From contig NW_027464588.1 in assembly GCF_043290135.1 (NCBI RefSeq), positions 2,305,501 through 2,369,500 on the forward strand: 64,000 bases of DNA, in the 5' to 3' direction. The notes beneath the pieces are model-generated. The model saw only the letters and a program-made list of their open reading frames with translations. It had not been told where the DNA came from and ran no database searches. A program made the position numbers and the translations under genes. Of this stretch, positions 10,005 through 20,255 are shown in pieces; the stretch's first letter is position 1, and every line of letters begins with the position of its first letter. Source of the DNA: Rhipicephalus microplus. Its lineage: Eukaryota > Arthropoda > Arachnida > Ixodida > Ixodidae.

Positions 10005-10917
10005 GCATGATGAAAAACCGGTGGTTAGAAGCCGTGCAAACCGCACTGTTTCCGTGCCCACTGAAAGGCAAATCGATGCACCGTGTGCTTAAGTAGACCA
10101 CGGGAGATGTTGGCGACGTCGATGCGGCTGGGAACCCGAGGTAGAGTCCTTCTGTCGCAGTGAAATTGTAAAAAATTTCATCGTCAACCCTGTTGTCCGG
10201 TCCGTACGAGGGTGGCAACTTCATCACTATCTCCCACGAACACACGTGTGCCGCCGACGAGCACGCTATCAGGAGAGTCAGCAGATTCTGCATGATGAAA
10301 AACCGGGGGTTAGAAGCCATGCAAAGCGCACTGTTTCCGTGCCCACTGAAAGGCAAATCGATGCGCCGTGTGCTTAAGTAGACCACGGGAGGTGTTGGCG
10401 ACGTCGATGCGGCTGGGAACCCGAAGTAGAGTCCTTCTGTCGCAGTTAAAATGTTAAAAAATTTCATCGTCAACCCTGTTGTCCGGTCCGTACGAGGGTG
10501 GCAACTTCATCACTATCTCCCACGAACACACGTGTGCCACCGACGAGCACGCTATCAGGAGAGTCAGCAGATTCTGCATGATGAAAAACCGGTGGTTAGA
10601 AGCCATGCAAAGCGCACTGTTTCCGTGCCCACTGAAAGGCAAATCGATGCGCCGTGTGCTTAAGTAGACCACGGGAGGTGTTGGCGACGTCGATGCGGCT
10701 GGGAACCCGAACTAGAGTCCTTCTGTCGCACTTAAAATGGTAAAAAATTTCATCGTCAACCCTGCTGTCCGGTCCGTGCGAGGGTGGCAACTTCATCACT
10801 ATCTCCCACGAACACACGTGTGCCACCGACGAGCACGCTATCAGGAGAGTCAGCAGATTCTGCATGATGAAAAACCGGTGGTTAGAAGCCATGCAAAGCG
10901 CACTGTTTCCGTGCCCC
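10005..10917 (-). repeat. 286-bp tandem units upstream of the 2A-like LINE ORF1
   Basis: The marker GCATGATGAAAAACCGG recurs at 10005, 10290, 10576 and 10862, giving spacings of 285, 286 and 286 bp; about 3.2 units are present. Each unit on the minus strand can encode a segment beginning MQNLLTLLIACSSAAH, which looks like a signal peptide, and containing VVYLSTRR and FSGHGNSA. A 285-bp spacing keeps frame between the first two units but 286 does not. The layout resembles the promoter monomers found in the 5' UTR of some LINEs. The array is cut off at about 10917 by repeat B. Confidence 0.8.
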
Positions 10918-11215
10918 CTCTTGAATAGATGGACGAACGGACACACATACAGATGCATGGAGAGACGCCCGGATGGCTGCACCGACGGATGGACGCATAG
11001 ACGGACGCAGGGGTGGACGCATGGACGAACGCAGGGACGGACGCACAGATGGACGTGCGGATGCACGAACAGACGCGCGCACGCACGGGCAAACGGACGC
11101 ACGGACGGTTTCACAGACGCACGCATGGACGGACGGAAGCAAGAATGAAGGAATGGACGGATGCTTCGCCCCACTTTCCATCATTCACTCCGTGGATATG
11201 CTGCCATTTTTATGG
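10918..11215 (+). mobile_element. Repeat family B, partial copy 2 (minisatellite end)
   Basis: It starts inside the family at TGAATAGATGGACGAACGG, runs through about 230 bp of GGACG/CGCAC minisatellite units and ends with the family terminus CCGTGGATATGCTGCCATTTT. The left part of the element is missing and joins directly to the 286-bp array, so this is a truncation or recombination junction. Confidence 0.7.
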
Positions 11216-11219
11216 TATT

Positions 11220-12335
11220 TTGGGCCAATATTATCAAATATAGTTTTATAGACCTTTTCAAAGTCTACAAACACAGCCCCTTGGTGACTCCTGGTTTTGT
11301 CCACAGATGTGCTCTAATAGCATTGGTGAATCACAAGAGATTCAGAAAATAGCCCACTGATTTTCTACAGTTTCCTTTTTTTTATTTGGCAAAATATATC
11401 CAAATAAATGTTTTTCGAAGCTACATAAAAAATATAAGACATTCTCTTGTACTCTACGCACGTTTATTTTATGTGAAAAACAAAAAAGCAAGTTTTTTAC
11501 GTTTGAAAAGATATTGAAACGTGCTTTCAGCTTCGACGTTAGGAGCTGGTAAATGAGGCGACCGCAAGTTTTTTTTTTTTCTTCTGGTCGAAGGGGGGGG
11601 GGGGGTAGAACGTCTCTGACCTAGAAACCGTCTATATAGCTTTAATCGAAAGCTACAACAAGCCTTGAGATACTCATCGATGTACCACTGAAGGAAAAAT
11701 ACATGGAATCATTTCTGTACTCCTTTGCCTATTCCATTATAATGGTAACCAACCAGTAGTTCAAGCCACGTGTAAAGCGGTCACAATGCAGTAATGCTTG
11801 CATTTGTTCGGAAGGTTGCTCGCCAAGCTGCTTATGCTCGGGAAAAGTCCCCTGAAATGTACGCTAGACGCACAGCTGTGCCGTGTTCCCTTTACACGCC
11901 CACAGTAATTTTCTTGAAGAAGGAAAAAGACTATTGTTGCACTATGCCATTTGTCATTCTGGTGATAAACAAGGTACCTACTACACATCTGTCAGGTATT
12001 ACAAACAATTTGGGCTCGAATAAGGCTCATACGTCGACAGGTGGACCCCTAAGAGAGAGCCCGCGAAGCAGAGGTGGTGCGAAAGCGGGAGCAAGAAAAC
12101 CTCGACTTGAGACCTCTATCAACACTGCCTTCAACTTTCAACTGAAGCATCTAAATCAAAACCTATATACTTCACTGACCTCTACGTTGTAATATTCAAA
12201 GAAAAACGTGTCCCACAGTTTTGTATTCAGTAATGTTATCCTTGTGTATACCTGCATCGATATGTAAATGATTACACCTTGTGTATATACAATCGCTCCT
12301 CCGACAACGTGTCACGCCTTTATATGATAGTATGA
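11220..12335. other. No gene recognised; homopolymer runs
   Basis: Contains a T run at about 11569-11580 and a G run at 11593-11605. No protein family or repeat was recognised in the rest. Confidence 0.4.
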
Positions 12336-12338
12336 TAG

Positions 12339-12341
<3 letters not shown>

Positions 12342-12407
<66 letters not shown>

Positions 12408-12440
12408 GTATAGGCGGACGGATGGACGCACGGATGGACC
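12342..12440 (+). repeat. GACA microsatellite joined to a repeat B-like fragment
   Basis: About 16 uninterrupted GACA units lie at 12342-12405. They are followed by GGCGGACGGATGGACGCACGG, which matches the repeat B minisatellite. The tetranucleotide may have expanded from a repeat B remnant. Confidence 0.8.
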
Positions 12441-12680
12441 TCATTGCGAATAACTGCATTGTGCAGCACATGCTTTCTAAATACGTTTTAAGATGTATCC
12501 ATATGCAACCTTACACTATGCGAGGGACGTGCATAGACTTAGGGTTTGCTAACCTTGACTACAGCCAGTACAAGAACGTATTTCGCTTCATTTCATGGAC
12601 CATAAAGCCGCAATAATGAAGAGACTTCGCAATCCAGCCGCCCAGACATCGAAGAAATAAAAAGAACAAACGAACATGAT

Positions 12681-12833
12681 TGATGATTGATATTTGAGGT
12701 TTAATGTCCCAAAACCACCCTATGATTGTGAGAGGCGCCATAGTGGAGGGCTCCAGAAATTTCAATCATCTGGGGTTGTTTAACGTGCACCAAAATCTGA
12801 GCACATGGGCCTTCGGCGTTTTTGTATCCATAC
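12681..12833 (-). mobile_element. Ruka SINE, truncated copy without tRNA head
   Basis: Matches the 3' body of the SINE in reverse orientation (GATTGATATTTGAGG, CCCAAAACCACCCTATGATT, GGAGGGCTCC, AATCTGAGCACA). Homology stops before the tRNA-like head, and point changes suggest an old copy. Confidence 0.8.
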
Positions 12834-13021
12834 AACGAATGAACAAGACCAAAATAAAAGTTCATTTGTATATTATATGAGGAGTCCAACGACTTTCTCA
12901 TGATGTAATGGGATCAATTTTCACGGGAGAGTTATGGCTTACCAATCACCTCCCCCTCTCGAGCTTTGCCTGCTTATTATTATTCATTCCGTGGATATGA
13001 AGTGATTATTTTTGTGCACAG

Positions 13022-13240
13022 TCAGCCGCATAATAGGCAAGACGCGCCTGTAGTCCAGGCAGGGTTTGCCAGTGGTGGTCTTCCTAAGTGCCGAGAACCG
13101 CTTCCACCGTAGACACTGACGGGTATAGTGTTACAGTACGCGATCATTACCGTGTTTGTATCATAAACAATAGCAACCAAAATATCGACCAAGTATGAAA
13201 CACAATTTAAGAAACAGGTCATTCATGAAAAAGTCGGCTG
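13022..13240 (+). repeat. Repeat family D, copy 2 (part)
   Basis: Resembles about 180-350, as described for copy 1. The match resumes at 13577-13645 after the composite SINE, so the SINE appears to have inserted into this older repeat. Confidence 0.45.
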
Positions 13241-13250
13241 CAACCGAGCG

Positions 13251-13327
13251 TTAGCTCAGTGGTTAGAGCATCGAACGCGTTGTTCGAAGGTCGTAGGTTT
13301 GATTCCTGCTCACGGCTGGTTATTTTT
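13251..13327 (+). mobile_element. tRNA-like head with Pol III boxes and T-run, joined to a Ruka SINE
   Basis: Contains an A box (TTAGCTCAGTGG), a B box (GGTTTGATTCC) with a paired T stem, and a TTTTTTT run at about 13321-13327 that could stop RNA polymerase III. The acceptor stem does not pair and the anticodon loop lacks U33, so it is not a functional tRNA gene. It joins the head of the Ruka SINE directly downstream. Confidence 0.6.
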
Positions 13328-13566
13328 TTCGCCCCGCCGCGGTGGTCTAGTGGCTAAGGTACTCGGCTGCTGACCCGCAGGTCGCGGGTTCGAATCCCGG
13401 CGGCGGCGGCTGCATTTCCGATGGAGGCGGAAATGTTGTAGGCCCGTGTGCTCAGATTTGGGGGCACGTTAAAGGACCCCAGGTGGTCAAAATTTCCGGA
13501 GCCCTCCACTACGGCGTCTCTCATAATCATATGGTGGTTTTGGGACGTTAAACCCCACATATCAAT
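13328..13566 (+). mobile_element. Ruka-type SINE, full length
   Basis: Complete family structure: GCCGCGGTGG, A box TGGTCTAGTGG, B box GGTTCGAATCCC, body GGCCCGTGTGCTCAG, tail CACATATCAATCAA. The word CAACCGAGCG occurs at 13241-13250 and 13567-13576, outside both this SINE and the preceding tRNA-like head. This suggests the pair inserted as one unit. Confidence 0.88.
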
Positions 13567-13579
13567 CAACCGAGCGACA

Positions 13580-14110
13580 CCACTGTTTCTTACTGAGAAG
13601 GGGAAAAGGTGAAATAACATCTCAATACCAGAAAATTAGAAACAGGAAAAAAACAAAAATATCACTTAGAATGGCCTTTCTTGACAGCATCACGGGCAGT
13701 GTTGAGCATAATTAGAGGCCGGATTAATAGGCACTAAAAAACGGGTCTTAGGCACCAGAAATACGCGAACAAGACACTGTTTCAGGCCCCCAAAATCGTA
13801 ATTAAATGCAATTTAACTTTGACAAAATCAGGTTTTCAAAAAAAAAGATGTTGGAACAGTGTCTGAGAGAAAAGCAAACAAAAGTGTTTTGGGTTATGGT
13901 GGTCCAAGGCACAATAGTTTAGCGTAGCCATGGATTCTTTTTCCTACAAAGGGTTCACTGAATATAGTCCCTCTTTTTCTAGTCCAGCATGGTGAGTTGA
14001 ATGCCCACCGGTGAATAAACATTCACCTGTGTATTTTCTTTTCGGCAGGACTGAGAACGACAACATGAGAGCAAATATCTGGAGCACTAATAGGCCACAG
14101 CAGGGTCTTT
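13580..14110. other. Repeat D remnant, then unrecognised sequence
   Basis: 13580-13645 continues repeat family D. The rest shows no recognisable motif. Confidence 0.35.
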
Positions 14111-14114
14111 TTGC

Positions 14115-14445
14115 CTCGTATTTACTTAATTTCATTTCATTTCACTTTATTTTCAATTCCAACATTATAGATCAAAAAACTGTTTGGACCCATAGCCGAA
14201 GGCTAGAATAGGGCCCAATAATGCGATACAAAACGGCACAGTATCCAAACGATAGCACAAGGCAACAATAGCACTTGTAGCAAAACCATATTGCGTGAAT
14301 TTCTGTTGTCTCTGTGAACACTTTAAAAGGCTCTCCGCCAGTTTTGACAATTTTAAGCTGTCAAGAGAAATGCATGCACTGGGAGCTCGCAATGTGATCT
14401 GCAATTCTACATGCCTTGGAGAGAGGGGAAATGTCACGCTGAACG
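14115..14445 (-). mobile_element. Possible retroelement 3' end
   Basis: On the minus strand the stretch ends in GAAAATAAAGTGAAATG followed by AAATGAAATTAAG, an A-rich short-tandem tail like those of LINE insertions. A short frame upstream shows no known domain. It could instead be the 3' UTR of a lost gene. Confidence 0.3.
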
Positions 14446-14647
14446 CCGCTTGACCTTCAGCTCACGAGGGCGCACCCCAACATTGTGGAGGTGACGTATA
14501 CAGGAATGGTACCGCGCACGTCAAAGCAGTACGTGACACTGCGAGAAAAATTCGAAGAGAGGTGTGTCATTTCTGCAATCTATTGCTGGAATAGGAGTAT
14601 CACTGTTGACAGAAATATTAAAACATACAAATGGAATATATGCGCGT

Positions 14648-14938
14648 ACATACATACATACATACATACATACATACATACATACATACATACATACATA
14701 CATACATACATACATACATACATACATACATACATACATACATACATACATTTATACATACATACATACATACATACATACATACATACATACATACATA
14801 CATACATACATACATACATACATACATACCTACATACATACATACATACATACATACATACATACATACATACATACATACATACATACATACATACATA
14901 CATACATACATACATACATACATACATACATACATACA
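14648..14938 (+). repeat. CATA microsatellite, about 290 bp
   Basis: About 72 CATA units with two interruptions (near 14750 and 14828). Long Tyr-Ile-His-Thr frames over it are artefacts of the repeat. Confidence 0.95.
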
Positions 14939-14939
14939 A

Positions 14940-16785
14940 AAAACTCCAGTGGCAAGAGCTCGACATTTTAGTCGTTGTTTACTGGCTCACTGTGCTTGCT
15001 CTGCTCAATGGAAGAATATGAGTTCTATTGCATTAGAAAGTTTACGTTCTCCGCTTTCTAATGACAACTAGTATTTTCGCCTAGTCTGGAGTGTTATTTC
15101 GTGGCAATTAAAACAGTGTGAGCATAAAACAGCGTTTTTGCTGTACAAGCCTCCGTTGTACTGCCAGTGCAGCAAAACTGTCCAACATAACGCAATGAAA
15201 TTTGCTGAGCCTTTTAACGAAGCGTTATGCAAGGTTTCTATGAAGAGATATTGCCAGTAAAGCAATTAGAAATTGATGCACGCTCTAATAAAAATGGGCA
15301 AAAGAATGAAAGTTTATGAGTAAATAACTTTTTTTGCTATTTTGTGCAGAACAACAATATTGAATGGGTTTCCAGGCTACAATGTACATTATGTGTACGC
15401 GAAGTTGTTTTGTGTTCTGATGAACAGTTCTGGAATTATTACTCCTTCAATACGGCAATTTATGGCGCTACTTGGTCAGGCATTACCGACGAAGGGACAA
15501 AACTATCCAAGCTGAAACTCTGAAATCTTCAATAATAAATCAGCAAGCCTTTCCCTAGGTTTCTATGAAGAGAAAATTGTCGTAAGTTAATTAGAAAATT
15601 TGTAGGACAGCAGTGAATTTAGCTCAATTTTCTGCTTGCCAGGTTCGTGCAAATTTCCTTTTTTTTTGTCTTTTGTAGGCTAATTCACAACAAGTATTGC
15701 ACATTAGCAGGACCGTGTAGTGTCTTGTAATCACCAGTACTCACTAACTTTACGAAGCGGTGCTTGAAACAAAAGATTTTTCAAAAATAATAAAGCTCGC
15801 AAACACTTTTTGACGGTGGCGCCATCTGTCAAAAAAACATCAAGTTGTTTCACGTCAGTTCCGACGTTCGTCAAAGGTAGCGCTTCTAAACATAACTAAG
15901 CCGCCAAAACACGGATGGACTTCTTTAGACTTCAGTGGCTAAATCCTGCTGAAAAAGAAAGAAAGAGAAGGAGAGATAGAAAGGAAGAAGGGAATAAAGC
16001 GTGTTGCACTGTACATCAGGAATGCATAGCCAGCAGGTTAGGCTATTGTGCCAAAGATTCCAGGAATTGCTTGGTTGCTCGCCTTTGTACTCAGGTGACT
16101 GTAGAAGCGTTTTTGAAGGACACAAAGAACTGGACCTTGCCTCCCCATATTTTTGAAGCCCGTAGGACATTATCTGAAGCGCGCTTTCCCATCGCAGGGA
16201 GGTGACGAGTGTCTGGCAGTGTATGTGTGTTTGAATATTTCACGTGACGCCGGTTGAACTAGGATAACAATGGACTTTTTTTCGGGAGACTAGCCTGCGC
16301 ATGCGAAGTGGTGCAAGTGGTGGTGACTTGACGCCATGTTTTGGGGGAGTAGCAGAGCCAAAAAGCTTCTATAAACGTTGCACAGGGCGGCGACAAGTGC
16401 GAACTGAAGGGCACCTGGCGTCGTTTGCAAATTATCCCGAAAAATACCAGGCCTACGAGATTTTTCTACCGGGCCGTGGCGGATAACTTCGGAGGCCACG
16501 GACTCCCAGTTTCCATTTCGGTGATCTCCACTGGAGGCGCTGTTCGGACCTGAAAAAGGCCCATTGACTCTGATAATTTGAGGCTGATCCCTTTGTATCG
16601 GGCGGGCAAGATTAATTCGCCCTAACCAGAGAACAAAAAAAAAAAACACCTACTCAGTAAATAAACTAAAACACTCCACAGGCGTACACACCCCGTACCA
16701 GTTCGTATAGTTAGTCTGCACGCCTTCAATTTTTGTCCACGTAAATCACTACCTCTGCGTCGCGCGCTACCACTGCAACAGCCTT
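14940..16785. other. No recognised feature
   Basis: Mixed-composition sequence. The short frames show no motif, signal peptide or splice-supported structure that I would defend. Confidence 0.4.
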
Positions 16786-16786
16786 G

Positions 16787-16862
16787 TTGGATGGATGGAT
16801 GATATGAGCGTCCCCGTTATAATGGGGTGGTGACAAGTGTGCCACCTGGCTCGACAAAAAAA
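16787..16862 (+). repeat. GGAT-led short repeat
   Basis: TTGGATGGATGGATG is followed by ATATGAGCGTCCCCG, a small stem (CCCCGTTATAATGGGG) and GGTGGTGACAAGTG. It has the look of a LINE/SINE tail with a short tandem end. No second copy in this window supports the call. Confidence 0.3.
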
Positions 16863-16864
16863 TC

Positions 16865-18990
16865 TTTCTTTTTTTCTTTTTTTTATGTTGGCCTTTGCAA
16901 AATAGTGAGCGACCCCTGGCCAATACCATCTAGACTAGCTCAGGCCTCTTGACGTCATCACACTACGACGGGAGCGGATGCCGCGTTCTCAGAAATGCCC
17001 ATTGCTACGCGCTCGTTGTGTACTCAAGGGCGCGCTGCGAATCCATTCGTTCATGCTGTCTCCCGTTTCCCGAAAGCGCGGACAAGGCAACTCCGTCGTA
17101 GAGGGTGTTGCACCTGGCGCCCACTTTGCAAACACCTGTAAAACTTCTGCTTCCCTGACTGCTTTTCTCGCTCTAAACGTGTTCACCACTCCACATTCAT
17201 ACGAAGGGGTAGGATTAGCACCAAGACTTCTCAAAACGTACTTCAGGAATGTCACACCTCATTGTAAGTTTCCTCTTCCACTGAGAGAAAGGAGAAAACG
17301 AAAGAAAGGAAAGACAGGGATTAGTGGTAAATGGGAAAAAAATTATTCGTCTGCTAGTCTGTGGTTGAGGCTTTCGTACTGATGGTACAACCACCGCACT
17401 ATATTTATGCAGTGATTCTAACAACATCGAAATATAAGCCCATTCTAGAAAAAAGCATTATTTCAGCAGTTCGTATCATGTTTGTGTGTTTACAGGGAAT
17501 AGGAGCAGCGGACGCCAACGCAAGACACTCGTGCCCGGTGTTACAACCGTGCATGGCAGTGTGCCGTTTCTAAGACGGCGAAAAAGGATGCGGCGATATC
17601 CACCACTTCTAGCAGAAGCAAGAAAGCCAGAAAAAAAAAAACGGTCCTTGTCAGGACCAACCTTCTCGATGCTTCGGTGGAGATTTCGCACTGAATGCGT
17701 TCTTCGTTCAACTGCCGTCTCTCTCTGTGTTCTGTTTTATTTATCTCTTACTTTACGTTGCTGCTATCTAGACAGCTGAAAATGATGCACATTGCCCAAT
17801 GTTGCCCGACTTTGCCATTAGCAGCCAACCTGCGGGATGAAATTATAATTTTAGTACAAGAACAATCGCTTCCGTGTGCCTTATTGGACAGCCTCTTGGA
17901 AAAGCTGAGCTAGTTTTCGGGTGTCGACTCTAGGTCTATACAGATAGGTTGGGTTTCGCTGAGAAAGAGCCCTTACGCATTTTATTATTCAATACTCCCA
18001 AAAGGACGCAATTCGCATCTGTGTTACGACTTGCGCTCTTCGGTGCGGTGCTAGGAGGACTCGTTTTATAGATGAAAAAATTGTCTCTCATATGTTTCGC
18101 TAAAGCTGAGCAGCGCATTCGTGTATACGCCTTGTGCACCGCCTATAGAGGCGCCACTGATAGCCACCTGCGCCCCATACATCTGTTTACAGCTGCGCCC
18201 CATACATCTGTTTTGGGATGCATGAGGCTCATAGTGTTCTCGCTAGCAAAAAGGCAAAGCCCTTCTGTCGTTCATGCATACAAAATCACCATTTTTGGCT
18301 CACTGCAAGGCACGGAAAAGGGGCTTTGTGTAATGATAGCCAGGAAGTAGTGGAAAGGAGCTTCCTGGGTAGCTTCTGAATGTAGCTACATAAGTATCAA
18401 GCTCACCATGCGCGACACCCACACTACATTCACAGTCGAACCAAAGCTGCTGACAGTGGAGAAATCTATAATTACTATGCACATGCACAAGGTCGGCGTT
18501 GTTCCACGCGACCCAACACTGCCGGTATTCAGGGCCACTGAAGAACTTCCTCGAGAACTACTCTTTGTCTACTCTTTTTCTTTCTACTCTTTTTTAGCGA
18601 GGTAGAGAAAGAGTCGGTTCAGAAACCAAACCATTATTTCCAGCAACCCTTGCGGCAGCGCGGTTCAGCGCCGTTCTATTGTAAATAGTTAAACGTTACC
18701 AGGAGAGAGAGAGGCACCTCTTTTCCGGACAGTTGCACGGGAGTACAAAGGCTCTCGGGTCCGTGCCTTTTTTTGTTGCTGTTGTTGTTATTGGGGAGCG
18801 GGGGGGGAGGAGGGCGTCACGCACATTTGAAACGTTTCAAAGGAGGTATGGGAGCAGCAGCACCCCCGAAAAGAATGGATTAGTTCCAGCAGGAACAGGC
18901 TCTTCGCCACTGCGTGCTACGACGGCAGAGAGTGCATTTTCCTCCCTTTTTTCCAAACGTGACTTAGTGGCGTCTTCTGGTGGCTCAAGC
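16865..18990. other. No recognised feature
   Basis: No domain, SINE or tandem repeat was recognised. Several short frames overlap on both strands without any family resemblance. Confidence 0.4.
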
Positions 18991-19029
18991 AGAAATACTC
19001 GCAAGATGGCGACGGTGGTACCGTCACCT

Positions 19030-19240
19030 TAAGCCCAAGAGGGACTAGTTGAACGAGGTCTTAAAGCCCCCTCAATCAGTCGACGGCTCCTCCCAAGTCG
19101 GCACAGGAAAATTAAAACCATCCGCGATGGACCGAGCCCTCTGGACAGCCAGTAGTTATAGGCCCAAGTCCGGGCTGTGGAAGCTCCACTGCCACGAGCC
19201 TTCATCGCATAAATCAGCGCCTACATTCACACCCACATTC
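19030..19240 (-). pseudogene. LINE ORF2 C-terminus
   Basis: The minus-strand frame reads LLAVQRARSIADGF and PVPTWEEP before the stop at 19072-19074. This aligns with QLWAVHQAREVAEELG and SVPTWELP at the end of the LINE at 46.1 kb. It shows that the LINE continues past the inserted short repeat at 19241-19313. One in-frame stop precedes it. Confidence 0.75.
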
Positions 19241-19313
19241 ACCCACGGGACGGCTTAGTGCTCTTCCATAGTTGAGTACGAAGTACTCGAAATCGTTAAA
19301 CATTTTTTCTAAA
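19241..19313 (-). mobile_element. Palindromic-core repeat (P73) inserted in LINE coding sequence
   Basis: This 73-bp unit splits the LINE C-terminal domain between HMLWQCPA and the following segment. It is flanked by CACATTC at 19234-19240 and 19314-19320, a possible 7-bp target-site duplication, although the flank is itself slightly repetitive. It contains CACGGGACGGCTTAG, CTCTTCCATAG, the palindromic TGAGTACGAAGTACTC core and AATCGTTAAACATTTT. Confidence 0.7.
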
Positions 19314-19979
19314 CACATTCGCAGGGCACTGCCAGAGCATGTGGGTTAGCAAGCAAATATTGAGGCCACAACGAATACACCCTTCGTGGAAGTCCGGCTC
19401 TATCCTGTGGTACGTTCGTGGGCTGAGATATGTGCCCGTCATTATTGGAGTCGAAAAGTGATTCCCTGAGCTTTATTGAGCCAAGCATTGGGAAGGGGAA
19501 AACACCTCTGACTGAGCGTGTAGCTGGACGTAATCTCATGAAACATTCCTAAAGGATCTTTGCTGAGGTCAATGTCCCCCACCCCGCAGACGCTTCACCA
19601 TCCCGCACACGACTCATGCATTCATGTGCAAGGGTGTGAGCGCTGACATTAGGATTAACCCCATAATGCCCTCAACGTGCGCTGAAAACCAAGAGATATT
19701 GTGACTACCAACCCATCTAGCCTGTCTGCAACCACTCCGAATAAGCCTGGCCGCCTGTTGCAAAATTAAACCTCCAGAAAAGGCCCGAACGGCCGACCTT
19801 GAATCCGAGTAAATCACAGAAGGCACTTCTGCTCCCTGAAGAGCTAACGCGTAGGCGACCTACACCGGAACTTTCACCTGATCTGTACAGACCGAAGACC
19901 GTTGATAACTGACACACCAAATGCCCGTTGCGTATTGTACTGCGCAGCGTCCACAAAAAGCACTGCTTTAGTGCTAATA
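19314..19979 (-). pseudogene. LINE ORF2: RNase H and Cys/His C-terminal part
   Basis: The minus-strand frames show the RNase H start (VLFVDAAQYNTQRAFGVSV) and VIYSDSRSAVRAFSGG, the Asp-containing strand. A shifted frame then gives CFPPSHAWLNKAQ and CGLNICLLTHMLWQC, the LINE C-terminal Cys/His motif. At least two frameshifts break it. Interrupted upstream by LTR-A at the CCTT site. Confidence 0.75.
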
Positions 19980-19983
19980 CCTT

Positions 19984-20210
19984 TGTAGTGTCATTGTAGT
20001 GTCATCATCACCATCATAATTTCTTGATCACCACGCCGCGCCTATCGCGCAGCTGATGCTAGCTCGAGCTGCGCAAGGATTAGAACAAGCTAGCGCACTT
20101 GGTGTGTCGGACGTGGACAGCCACTGCGGCTCCGTTTGAGGCGAGGAATAAAATGGCGAGAGAACGACACGACCACGTTGGCCGCCGTCCCGTCTTCATC
20201 TCTCGCTACA
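19984..20210 (+). repeat. LTR-A 5' LTR
   Basis: Contains a GCTAGCTC/GAGCTGC imperfect palindrome, AATAAAATGG as a possible polyadenylation signal region, and the TG...CA ends. Confidence 0.88.
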
Positions 20211-20255
20211 TTTGGTGACCCGGAGAACACGCCCTTCGCCGAGTGGCCCACTACC

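Larger units (their letters stand above)
9325..10061 (-). pseudogene. LINE ORF1 fragment with 2A-like motif and coiled coil
   Basis: The minus-strand frame contains the 2A-like motif GDVETNPGP (codons at 9847-9873). This class of peptide makes ribosomes skip a bond between Gly and the final Pro, and 2A-like motifs are known at the start of ORF1 in several animal non-LTR retrotransposons. A hydrophobic stretch (FSMLFLLL) precedes it. After it come about 100 residues rich in Glu, Lys and Leu (RLDELEEKSKDFDQLGKDL), a coiled coil typical of LINE ORF1 proteins. Homology fades near 9545, where a hairpin marks a break, and no RT follows. The frame stays open upstream into 286-bp tandem units. CR1/L2-type affiliation is an inference from the 2A plus coiled-coil layout. 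Confidence 0.7.

Noticed and set aside
13241..13320. Functional tRNA gene
   Set aside because: A and B boxes are good, but the acceptor stem does not pair and the anticodon loop lacks U33; it is joined to a SINE.
14485..15071. Long Tyr-Ile-His-Thr or Tyr-Val-Cys-Met proteins
   Set aside because: They are six-frame translations of the CATA microsatellite. The same applies to the GATA tract at 50.8 kb and the minisatellites at 8.3, 11.0 and 33.4 kb.
16978..17382. 134-residue host gene
   Set aside because: No domain, signal peptide, splice support or polyadenylation signal; overlapping frames of similar length on the other strand.
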